From the NCBI GenBank assembly GCA_945872615.1, contig CAMBZZ010000012.1, positions 1-42,174 on the forward strand: a stretch of DNA of 42,174 nt, read 5' to 3'. Positions 1 to 6,668 of the stretch are shown here, one piece after another. The notes beneath the pieces are model-generated. The model was not told where the DNA came from, made no database searches, and worked only from the letters and a program-made list of their open reading frames with translations. The number at the start of each line of letters is the position of its first letter. Position 1 is the stretch's first letter. Both the position numbers and the translations under genes were made by a program. This stretch comes from an uncultured Clostridia bacterium (GTDB lineage: Bacteria > Bacillota > Clostridia > Christensenellales > UBA3700).

Positions 1-53
1 AAATGCACCTCCTTTAGTTTTTCATTTCTGTCCAACTTTTGGGGTGCATTTCA
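1..53 (-). mobile_element. Left end of an IS3-family (IS150-like) insertion sequence, body outside window
   Basis: Read on the minus strand, positions 48 to 29 give TGCACCCCAAAAGTTGGACA. This resembles the terminal repeats of IS3/IS150-type elements (ACCCCAAAAGTT core), with a possible TG tip at 53. About 12 bases further in the minus direction comes a strong AAAGGAGG ribosome binding site, and the window ends before its start codon. That is where orfA of such an element would begin. A 9-bp inverted repeat (1-9 with 43-51) pairs the binding-site region with the tip. The assignment rests on resemblance to the family from memory; no transposase residues are visible. Confidence 0.5.
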
Positions 54-97
54 TTCTACGTCGCTTTTTCTTTGGTATATCATATATTTTTCTTTGG

Positions 98-1195
98 TTA
101 TCTGATAGGAACGATGATATAGGTAAAATCCTCACCTTCTACAGGCGTAAATACCGCAGCAGAAGTAGGGGAGGAGAGTTTGAAGAGCACGAACTCGTTG
201 TTGATATACTTCAAGCAGTCGCTGAGATACTTGGCGTTGAAACCTATCTTCATATCCTTACCTTTGGTAAATACGTTGATTTTTTCTTTAGACTCACCCG
301 ATTCGCTGACGGAATTGATAATCATCACACCTTCTTTTATTTCGAGTTTTAGGTTGTTATACTTATTGTAACGGCTAAGTATGGAAGCTCTATCGATAGC
401 GTCTTCCAAAACTTTTCTGTCAACGGTAACGTAAGTCTCAAAACTCTTAGGGAACGTATCTCTGTATTTGATAAAATTGCTCGAAAAAAGTTTTGATTTT
501 ACTTTGGTATGTCCTATATCTACCATCACGGAGTTGTTAGAAAACTCTATGTTTACGATTTCTTCGTCTTCGTCCAAAAGTTTTGCAATCTCTTGCAAAC
601 TCTTTGCCGGGATAATAATGCTATTATTTTGATATTGCATTGGCAATTCTTTGGTACATATTGCAAGACGATAACCGTCCAAAGCAACTAGACGAGCTAC
701 GTTGCCTTCTATCTCCAAAAGACAACCCTTATATATTTCTCTACCGCCGTCGCTAGAAGTTGCGAATATAGTCTTGTTGATCATATCCCTAAAGTCTTTT
801 TGAAGCATGGTAATTTTGTTTTCATAATCGTTTTCGACAATCGTTGGGTATTCTACTATATTCAACAATTTAAGGAAAGTACAGCTATCGCAATATCTGA
901 TAGTCAAATTATCGTCGCTTATATCGCTTAATTCGATACTATTTTCCGATACGAGTTTTCTTGACAAATCGGTAATAATTTTACCTGGGACAAGAACTTC
1001 TCCTTCCATTTGTACGTCGGCTTTGATTTTTTTGATAATAGTAAAGTTGTCGTCGGTGGCAACGATAGTCATTTCATCGCCAAAGGCGCTTATTTTGATA
1101 CCTTCGAGTATTGGTTGAGTCTTTTTTACAGGCAAAGCCTTTGCAACCTTATTCAATGCGTCCGCAAAGTCTGCTCCATTACAAAATACTTTCAT
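98..1195 (-). CDS. dnaN: DNA polymerase III subunit beta (sliding clamp)
   Basis: This is the ring-shaped processivity clamp that tethers DNA polymerase III to DNA. The 365 residues match the family's usual length of about 365-380 and its three-domain layout. Recognisable parts are the N-terminal KVFCNGADFADALNKVAKALP, the VALDGYRLAICTKELP segment in the middle domain, and the C-terminal FTYIIVPIR, close to the PMR/PIR ending that forms part of the peptide-binding pocket. The start is supported by AAGGAG about 7 bases upstream. It lies downstream of dnaA in the same direction, separated by a 186-bp gap rich in DnaA boxes. An IS3-like end follows its stop codon within about 50 bp, so the usual downstream neighbours (S4-domain protein, recF) are not next to it. 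Confidence 0.98.
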   Translation of the reverse strand: MKVFCNGADFADALNKVAKALPVKKTQPILEGIKISAFGDEMTIVATDDNFTIIKKIKADVQMEGEVLVPGKIITDLSRKLVSENSIELSDISDDNLTIRYCDSCTFLKLLNIVEYPTIVENDYENKITMLQKDFRDMINKTIFATSSDGGREIYKGCLLEIEGNVARLVALDGYRLAICTKELPMQYQNNSIIIPAKSLQEIAKLLDEDEEIVNIEFSNNSVMVDIGHTKVKSKLFSSNFIKYRDTFPKSFETYVTVDRKVLEDAIDRASILSRYNKYNNLKLEIKEGVMIINSVSESGESKEKINVFTKGKDMKIGFNAKYLSDCLKYINNEFVLFKLSSPTSAAVFTPVEGEDFTYIIVPIR

Positions 1196-1381
1196 TTTCT
1201 TCTCCTTGTCGTCGTTTTGCTTTTATTAGTTTTTAGATTATTTAATAGATAATCATAAATATAATAAGTATGTGAAAAATGTGGATAAGTGGTATTTTTC
1301 CGTTATTTTATTATTTTAACGATGTGTATAAACGTATCATTTTATGTGGACAAATAATTTTATTTATTCACAATTTTCACA
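1196..1381. other. Probable oriC core: DnaA-box cluster between dnaA and dnaN
   Basis: In 186 bp I find three perfect matches to the DnaA box TTATNCACA: minus strand at 1280-1288 (TTATCCACA), minus at 1323-1331 (TTATACACA) and plus at 1364-1372 (TTATTCACA). A one-mismatch box, TTGTCCACA, is at 1345-1353 on the minus strand. Next to the 1280 box, 1225-1272 is almost pure A/T and could be the unwinding element. Firmicutes commonly carry such a cluster and the unwinding site between dnaA and dnaN. The dnaN promoter should also lie here. Confidence 0.85.
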
Positions 1382-2734
1382 CTATCTTTTTTGGATGATA
1401 TTTTTTATATCGTTTATTTGCATTTTTAGCAAATTGTTATTGTTTTCCAATTCGTCTATTATCTTATTTTTGGCATACATTATTGTGGTGTGATCCTTTC
1501 CTCCGAAGTAGTTGCCTATAGTTGCCAAAGGTTGACCTAAGATGTCGTAGATGAGATATATACATATTTGTCTGCAAAGAGCGATATTTTTAGTTTTCTT
1601 CTTGCTAAGTACGTCGGATTTAGATATGTTGAAGTATGCACATGTGGCTTCTACTATCGAGTCCGCAGACAAAACGTGAGTTGTAACGTCTATATCGTCT
1701 TTGAGCACTTCTTTTGCCACGTCTATATTGTTAGGCTCTATATTTCTAAGAGTGCAAGAAAAGATAAATTTAGTCAGTGCGCCTTCCAATTCTCTAATAT
1801 TTGACGTGATATTTTCGGCAATATAATAGATGACGGGTTGAGATACAACGACTTTCTTTTCAAAAGCCTTTTTTTGCAATATGGCAATTCTCGTCTCTAA
1901 GTCAGGTTGAGCTATATCTATCGACATTCCGCTTTGAAAGCGAGACTGAAGCCTTTCGTTGAGAAAGGTTAGTTCTTTAGGATGTCTATCGGACGACAAA
2001 ACAATCTGTTTAGAAGCTTGATGCAAGTCGTTGAAGGTGTGGAACAAAGCTTCTTGACAAGAGGTTTTGTTTTGCAAAAACTGTATATCGTCCAACATTA
2101 AAACGTCGACATTACGATATTTTTCTCTGAATAATCTATTCTTTTCGTTGTTGGAAGAGTTGGAGAAAGAATCGATAAAGTCGTTGACGAATTGTTCGGT
2201 AGTAGAATACAAAACCTTGAGATTAGGATTTTTACCCAATAGATAATTGCCTATAGAGTGCATTATGTGGGTCTTTCCTAGTCCTACGCCACCGTATATA
2301 AAAAACGGATTGATATTACCGCCCGGGTTTTCGGCTACAGCCTTAGCCGCAGAATATACTAGTTGATTGCTAGGACCTACTACGAATGAATCGAACGTGT
2401 AGTGCGAATTGAATGTAGACGAAGCATTATTTACAGGTACACTTTCTACCTTATCAGCGACAATATTGTCGTTGAAAACCTTTTTTTCGTCGGGCGTAAT
2501 AAAAATAATATCGGTGATATACGTATTGATAGCGTCGATAGAATCTCTAATCTCCGTCTTGTATGATTGCGGAATTTTTACTTTCGCGTTTTTGAACTGC
2601 GTGACAACGACGAGCTTATCACCCGAAATCGTGAGTGGCTCGAGATCTCTAAACCACGTGTCGTAACCCACGGTAGAAATCTTGCTTTGTATCTCGCTGT
2701 CAAAAAGTTTCCATATTTTTTTTGCTTCGTTCAT
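1382..2734 (-). CDS. dnaA: Chromosomal replication initiator protein DnaA
   Basis: DnaA binds DnaA boxes and, in its ATP form, opens the origin. The 450 residues carry the full domain set: N-terminal domain I (about 1-80), a short linker, the AAA+ core, and the DNA-binding domain IV. In the core are Walker A GGVGLGKTH (148-156), Walker B VLMLDDIQF (211-219), sensor 1 SSDRHP (247-252), and the arginine-finger motif RLQSRF (261-266). Domain IV has the signature KDHTTIMYA (413-421). The start ATG at 2734 has no ribosome binding site. A TTGAAA-17-TATAAT promoter ends 6 bases upstream, so the message is probably leaderless. Confidence 0.98.
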   Translation of the reverse strand: MNEAKKIWKLFDSEIQSKISTVGYDTWFRDLEPLTISGDKLVVVTQFKNAKVKIPQSYKTEIRDSIDAINTYITDIIFITPDEKKVFNDNIVADKVESVPVNNASSTFNSHYTFDSFVVGPSNQLVYSAAKAVAENPGGNINPFFIYGGVGLGKTHIMHSIGNYLLGKNPNLKVLYSTTEQFVNDFIDSFSNSSNNEKNRLFREKYRNVDVLMLDDIQFLQNKTSCQEALFHTFNDLHQASKQIVLSSDRHPKELTFLNERLQSRFQSGMSIDIAQPDLETRIAILQKKAFEKKVVVSQPVIYYIAENITSNIRELEGALTKFIFSCTLRNIEPNNIDVAKEVLKDDIDVTTHVLSADSIVEATCAYFNISKSDVLSKKKTKNIALCRQICIYLIYDILGQPLATIGNYFGGKDHTTIMYAKNKIIDELENNNNLLKMQINDIKNIIQKR

Positions 2735-2740
2735 AGATAT

Positions 2741-2769
2741 ATTATAATATAAATTTTAAGATATTTCAA
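2741..2769 (-). promoter_or_regulatory. dnaA promoter, predicted leaderless
   Basis: On the minus strand the -35 TTGAAA (2769-2764), a 17-base spacer and the -10 TATAAT (2746-2741) form a near-consensus promoter. Exactly 6 bases separate the -10 from the dnaA ATG at 2734, which puts the expected transcription start on the A of the ATG. No purine-rich ribosome binding site fits between them. Confidence 0.75.
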
Positions 2770-2857
2770 TAAAAAAAGTTAAATAATAAATGTTTTATAA
2801 TGGTTAAATTTTAGATAAAAATTTAATAATTGATTAGAATAATTATTTATAAACTAA

Positions 2858-3067
2858 TCAATAATTAATTTTTCCCAACAAATAATCGCAAGAAACACCG
2901 AAAAATTCAGACAAAAGCAAAAGCGTGTCAAAATCACATTCACGACTTCCGTTTTCCCAATGAGAAACGGTACGTTCTAATACGTTTATCGCAGTTGCAA
3001 CTTGTTTTTGTGTATAACCTTTTTAAATTCTCAATTCATATATTCTTTTAGCAAATGTATTTTTCAT
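2858..3067 (-). pseudogene. XRE-family HTH regulator broken by an in-frame stop
   Basis: Reading minus from ATG at 3067 gives 14 residues (MKNTFAKRIYELRI), then TAA at 3025-3023. The same frame stays open for 54 more codons to the stop at 2858. The combined product is a clear Cro/CI-type helix-turn-helix: KGYTQKQVAT, recognition helix ERTVSHWENG, and the ending FGVSCDYLLGK. At 69 sense and nonsense codons it has the size of a single-domain XRE repressor. No start codon lies directly after the stop, so the product is probably lost unless the stop is a sequencing error or is read through. It is divergent from the 3161 gene, whose promoter carries a palindrome it may once have bound. Confidence 0.8.
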
Positions 3068-3108
3068 AATTAAATCTTAAAATAAAACACAAATGATTAA
3101 TTAATACA

Positions 3109-3145
3109 GAACATTTTGTTCTTTATAATATAATTAACATATTAT
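3109..3145 (+). promoter_or_regulatory. Promoter with overlapping palindromic operator
   Basis: The -35 TTGTTC (3116-3121), an 18-base spacer and the -10 TATTAT (3140-3145) precede the gene at 3161, which has an AAGGAATT ribosome binding site. The palindrome GAACATTTTGTTC (3109-3121, 5-bp arms) covers the -35. It is a plausible operator for the divergent XRE regulator, now broken. Confidence 0.5.
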
Positions 3146-3160
3146 AAAGGAATTATACTT

Positions 3161-3829
3161 ATGGCAGAAAAAAATTTAAGTCAAAAAAATTTTGAAGAAG
3201 CAAAAAAACGATTTCTTTCATTTAGAGGAAAAGGGTATGAATATGTTTCCGACGCTATTGATAAGATGAACAAATCAGACTTTGTGTTAAGCGAATCTAT
3301 AGAGATAAAAGTATATAAGTTCGATATTAAGGCGCGCGTTTGCGACAATAGGTATGATGGGGATATAAAATATACTAAAGAATTTTTAGTAGAATATAGT
3401 ATTTATATTACGGACAATGAGATGTATGCAGATTCAAAAAACATATATTATAGTTCTAATCCTACTAAATCTGAAGACTATATAGAGTTTGCCAAGGATG
3501 CTGCCGAAGAGTTGTATAAAAATAATTTTATCGATTTAGGATTTTGGTATGACAAAGCGTATATAAATCATGTACAGCAAAGTCAACCCGAAGTTGTCGA
3601 TACTATTGACGTATACGAAGCTAATATGAAATATTTATACAAAGGAAAAGAAAAAACGCAGCCTATCAAAATTTTCGTAATGAATGAAATAGACGATATT
3701 AAAGTTGGTAAATTGTTGTGCGAGGGACAAGATAAAAGAAATAAAATCAAGCATCTTTTGATAGTTGGAGCCGGATTAATTATTTTTATTTTAATATTGG
3801 TAGGTTATTATTTTGACAATTTTAGATAA
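3161..3829 (+). CDS. Unknown protein with C-terminal membrane anchor
   Basis: I do not recognise this 222-residue protein. It starts with a charged, lysine-rich region without a signal peptide. A soluble part (about 20-190) is rich in Tyr, Asp and Lys. After the basic stretch KRNKIKH comes a single hydrophobic helix, about 201-217 (LLIVGAGLIIFILILVGYY), only a few residues from the end. This fits a tail-anchored protein facing the cytoplasm. Its codons are AT-rich compared with recF. It sits between dnaA and recF beside a broken XRE regulator and has its own promoter and a strong terminator. It therefore looks like a small inserted cassette rather than part of the replication cluster. Function unknown. 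Confidence 0.75.
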   Translation: MAEKNLSQKNFEEAKKRFLSFRGKGYEYVSDAIDKMNKSDFVLSESIEIKVYKFDIKARVCDNRYDGDIKYTKEFLVEYSIYITDNEMYADSKNIYYSSNPTKSEDYIEFAKDAAEELYKNNFIDLGFWYDKAYINHVQQSQPEVVDTIDVYEANMKYLYKGKEKTQPIKIFVMNEIDDIKVGKLLCEGQDKRNKIKHLLIVGAGLIIFILILVGYYFDNFR

Positions 3830-3847
3830 TATATTTCAATTTTAACT

Positions 3848-3872
3848 AAAAGGGAGGGTGACCTCCCTTTTT
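3848..3872 (+). terminator. Rho-independent terminator after the tail-anchored protein
   Basis: A perfect 10-bp stem, AAAAGGGAGG (3848-3857) and CCTCCCTTTT (3862-3871), encloses a GTGA loop. The stem itself ends in a T run. It separates the 3161 gene from recF. Confidence 0.85.
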
Positions 3873-3907
3873 AAATATCTAAAGTCATAAAATAGACGTC
3901 AAAAAAA

Positions 3908-3937
3908 TTGAAAAATCATTAATTTATATGTTAAAAT
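3908..3937 (+). promoter_or_regulatory. recF promoter, predicted near-leaderless
   Basis: TTGAAA (3908-3913), an 18-base spacer and TAAAAT (3932-3937) lie just before the recF ATG at 3946. The expected transcription start is about 3944, leaving a leader of about two bases. No ribosome binding site is visible before recF. Confidence 0.6.
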
Positions 3938-3945
3938 AAATTGAT

Positions 3946-5034
3946 ATGTATATAAAAAGCGTTGCTCTCAAAAACTATCGCAATTATTCGTCGGCTTACG
4001 TTACTTTTAACGAGGGTCTCAATATTGTTGTGGGAAAAAACGCTGCGGGTAAGACCAATCTCGTGGAGAGTATATACTGTTCCGCATTAGGCAAGTCTCC
4101 GCGTTCTAACAAATACAAAGACCTCATCAAGTGGAATGAAGAGAGTTGTTATATCAAAGTCGTCGTAGCCAAAAAATATAGAGATTATACTATAGAATTC
4201 GGCATAGACAATATGGACAAAAAAAGGGTGGCGATAGACGGCATACCGCTGACCAGACTAAGCGGGCTCGTAGGAATACTCAACGTGGTGTTTTTTAGTC
4301 CCGACGAGATAAAACTCATCAAAGAAAGTCCGCAAGAGCGAAGAAAATTTATAGATATAAGCCTATCTCAACAGTCGGGAGTATATCTTGACGCGCTGTC
4401 TAAATACAACGCCATTCTCAGCCAACGAAATAAGCTTCTCAAAGAAAAATTCAACGACGCTAATCTCGCCGCACAGCTCTATGCTTGGGACGTACAAATG
4501 GCAAAATACGGCGCGCAAATAATAGTTCAACGCTACGCCTTTGCCGATAGTATTGCAGTATATGCTAAGCGAATTCACGACCAAATCACCGAGGGAAAAG
4601 AGCAACTGTCGGTAAGTTACGAGAGCGGTTTGGAACGGGCGGAAAAGAGTGAGCTGGAGAGTAAGTTTTTGCAAAAATTACAACAAAACTTCGAAAAAGA
4701 TAAAAACTTACAATACACTTCTTTCGGACCTCATCGCGACGACTTAGAGATATTATCCAACGGCATAGATATGCGCAAATTCGGCTCGCAAGGACAGCAA
4801 CGTACGGTTGCGCTGTCACTAAAGTTTGCCGAAATACAACTATTTAAGGACGAATTGGGCGAAAGCCCGATATTATTGCTTGACGACGTTCTTAGCGAAT
4901 TAGACGAGAGTAGACGCCGTCAACTCTTAGAGATGTCGTCTACACTACAGACTATTATTACTTGTACCGAGTTTGAAGAAGACGTGCAGGGTTACAAGAC
5001 GATCAAGATTGTAGGCGGACAAGCGGTAGAATAA
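3946..5034 (+). CDS. recF: DNA replication/repair protein RecF
   Basis: RecF is an SMC-like ATPase that helps load RecA at single-strand gaps. The 362 residues match the usual length. Visible motifs are Walker A GKNAAGKT (30-37), the ABC-type signature SQGQQRTVALSLK (about 279-291), and Walker B with D-loop LLLDDVLSELDESRR (about 308-322). The ATG at 3946 follows a promoter by only 8 bases and has no Shine-Dalgarno sequence, as at dnaA. In most Firmicutes recF follows dnaN in the same direction. Here it is upstream of dnaA on the opposite strand, with a terminator-bounded unknown gene between, which points to a local inversion or translocation at the origin. Confidence 0.97.
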   Translation: MYIKSVALKNYRNYSSAYVTFNEGLNIVVGKNAAGKTNLVESIYCSALGKSPRSNKYKDLIKWNEESCYIKVVVAKKYRDYTIEFGIDNMDKKRVAIDGIPLTRLSGLVGILNVVFFSPDEIKLIKESPQERRKFIDISLSQQSGVYLDALSKYNAILSQRNKLLKEKFNDANLAAQLYAWDVQMAKYGAQIIVQRYAFADSIAVYAKRIHDQITEGKEQLSVSYESGLERAEKSELESKFLQKLQQNFEKDKNLQYTSFGPHRDDLEILSNGIDMRKFGSQGQQRTVALSLKFAEIQLFKDELGESPILLLDDVLSELDESRRRQLLEMSSTLQTIITCTEFEEDVQGYKTIKIVGGQAVE

Positions 5035-5103
5035 AAAATCGGACAAAACTCGCGCAATATTAATATATTATCTAAATATTTTATTAAAAAAATAAATTTA
5101 CTA

Positions 5104-5132
5104 TTGAAATTGTCGTTACTTTATAGTATATT
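5104..5132 (+). promoter_or_regulatory. Promoter of the GNAT acetyltransferase gene
   Basis: TTGAAA (5104-5109), a 17-base spacer and TATATT (5127-5132) form a good promoter. The first TTG of the longest open frame (5104) is this -35 element, which argues that the true start is the downstream ATG at 5176. Confidence 0.6.
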
Positions 5133-5152
5133 TATAATTATCAATACGCAAT

Positions 5153-5178
5153 TAGGAGCAAAATGTAGGAGCAAAATG
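5153..5178 (+). repeat. 13-bp tandem duplication of the ribosome binding site and start codon
   Basis: TAGGAGCAAAATG occurs twice head to tail (5153-5165 and 5166-5178). The second copy supplies the AGGAG site and ATG of the GNAT gene. In the first copy the ATG is followed at once by TAG, giving a start-stop pair immediately upstream of the real start. Confidence 0.9.
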
Positions 5179-6267
5179 CTTTTAGTAAGACCCGACCGTA
5201 AGCAGTACGAACAAACGCAAAGATTTTTGAATAAGACTTTTAAGCAAAAGTTTGAATCGGTCTTGCCAAAGATATACTGTAACGATAGATTTAGAGACAG
5301 TCATTTGGTTGCCGTTGAGTACGACAAGATTATAGGCGCTGTGGCTAATATTCCGATAGATTGGCGTATCGACGATATGATTATACACGGTGCGGGCATA
5401 GGAATGGTAGCAACTCACCCTCGCTATAGAGGACGGGGAGTGATGAAGAGTTTGCTTGACCAAGCTATAGAGAGGTGTAAGCAAGACGGCACGCAAGTCG
5501 TATTTTTGAGCGGGTATCTCGATAGATACAAGAGGTTTGGATTTTATCCGTCCGGCATAGAAAACTTATATACGTTGAGAGCGGATAAGGGGTGTGTCGA
5601 CAAGGCGCAAGATTATACTTTTGAGTTGCTAAAAGGCGAACGGAAAGAGATAGAAACTCTGCGTAGCATCTACGAACAACAAGCCGTTAGATGGGAGAGG
5701 AAAGACTTTTTTGACACTCTTTGCACTTGGAAGTCCAAAGCTTATATCGTCAAAAAAAGCGGACACGTATTGGGTTATTTGGTAAAAAATAGATACGGAG
5801 CCGATATATCCGAGATAGTCGTTCCTACTCAAGAATTGGTTGCTACGACGACGGCTTGGATAATCCGCAACAACAAAGACAGCGTCAAGGTATGCGTTTC
5901 TCCTTACGATATGCACGCCAACGAAGAGCTTATTTTGCACAGCGAAAACTATTGTCAAATCAACGCCGAAAATTGGTTAATTTTAGACTATACTGGCGTG
6001 ATTGAGACTTTGCTCAGAGCTAAAGTTAAGAGACAAAAAGTTGTGTCGGGGCGGGCGGTGCTTCAAATCGACGACGCAAAGTACTTGATAAGCGTGGACG
6101 GCGACAACGTAGACGTAACCCAAAGTGACGGACAAGCCGATATTGCGCTAACTAAAGAGCAAGCGACGAGGTTGTTATTTGGACCGAAAATAGTTGCATG
6201 CGAGAATAGCTGGCTAGATACGATATTGCCGTTGCCAATTTATATTCCGTCTATAGACATGGTATAG
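5176..6267 (+). CDS. GNAT N-acetyltransferase with C-terminal SCP2-like domain (Eis-like)
   Basis: It is predicted to transfer an acetyl group from acetyl-CoA to an amine; the substrate is unknown. Of 364 residues, the first half is a GNAT fold. The acetyl-CoA loop GIGMVATHPRYRGRGV (about 74-89) has the R/Q-x-x-G-x-G/A pattern, and YKRFGFYPSG gives the usual Y-x-x-x-GF element. The last 80 residues (VLQIDDAKYLISVDGD onward, with ADIALTKEQATRLLFG) resemble the sterol-carrier-like domain of the Eis/COG4552 family, whose members are about 390-400 residues. I chose ATG 5176 because it has AGGAG upstream and because the 5104 TTG is a promoter element. It probably heads a plus-strand unit with the DUF1292-like gene 18 bp downstream. 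Confidence 0.85.
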   Translation: MLLVRPDRKQYEQTQRFLNKTFKQKFESVLPKIYCNDRFRDSHLVAVEYDKIIGAVANIPIDWRIDDMIIHGAGIGMVATHPRYRGRGVMKSLLDQAIERCKQDGTQVVFLSGYLDRYKRFGFYPSGIENLYTLRADKGCVDKAQDYTFELLKGERKEIETLRSIYEQQAVRWERKDFFDTLCTWKSKAYIVKKSGHVLGYLVKNRYGADISEIVVPTQELVATTTAWIIRNNKDSVKVCVSPYDMHANEELILHSENYCQINAENWLILDYTGVIETLLRAKVKRQKVVSGRAVLQIDDAKYLISVDGDNVDVTQSDGQADIALTKEQATRLLFGPKIVACENSWLDTILPLPIYIPSIDMV

Positions 6268-6285
6268 GGCGAGCGAGAGGAAGAT

Positions 6286-6606
6286 ATGAACGACAAACTA
6301 GATATGCAACAAGAACAAATACGAAAATTGTTGGATAGTAACAACGACGACCCTATCATTTTGAAGGACGAGCAAGGCAAAATGCAGGCTTACGACCAAG
6401 TAGCCGTTATTACGGTGCACGGTAGTATATATGCCATATTGGAACCGGTCGAAGCTTGGGAAGAACAAGAGGAATATTACCAACCAAAGGTGTTGGAAAT
6501 TGTCAGCCAAAAGGGCAAAGATATACTACGAGAGGTAGATGAGGATACGGCGGAATACGTTTTGGTAGAGTACGACGCAATGATGGAAGAGCAAGAGGAA
6601 TTTTGA
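6286..6606 (+). CDS. DUF1292 family protein (YrzB-like)
   Basis: A small acidic protein of 106 residues, likely cytoplasmic. The segment from DDPIILKDEQGKMQAYDQVAVI through YAILEPVEAWEEQEE to the C-terminal ILREVDEDTAEYVLVEYDAMMEEQEE follows the DUF1292 pattern: a short beta-strand hairpin, a 'vLxP' element, then an acidic tail with 'eE...v...fe..'. The molecular function of that family is not known. The usual neighbours of DUF1292 genes in Firmicutes (RuvX, MltG) are absent here. GAGAGGAAG precedes the ATG, 18 bp after the acetyltransferase stop, so co-transcription is likely. Confidence 0.7.
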   Translation: MNDKLDMQQEQIRKLLDSNNDDPIILKDEQGKMQAYDQVAVITVHGSIYAILEPVEAWEEQEEYYQPKVLEIVSQKGKDILREVDEDTAEYVLVEYDAMMEEQEEF

Positions 6607-6668
6607 TAGCTAATTTTGCGCGTATCGTGTTGTGAGGTAACAAGGGCTTCTCAGCCTAAGGAGGAATT

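Noticed and set aside
3009..3017. Perfect DnaA box (TTATACACA on the minus strand) within the XRE pseudogene
   Set aside because: It encodes the common GYTQ stretch of XRE proteins and is isolated from the cluster, so probably coincidental.
3109..3121. LexA (SOS) box
   Set aside because: GAAC and GTTC are five bases apart, whereas the Gram-positive LexA box needs four; better read as an operator of the adjacent XRE regulator.
5104..5175. Longer start of the GNAT protein at TTG 5104
   Set aside because: This TTG is the -35 of a good promoter, and the extra 24 residues have no ribosome binding site; ATG 5176 has AGGAG.
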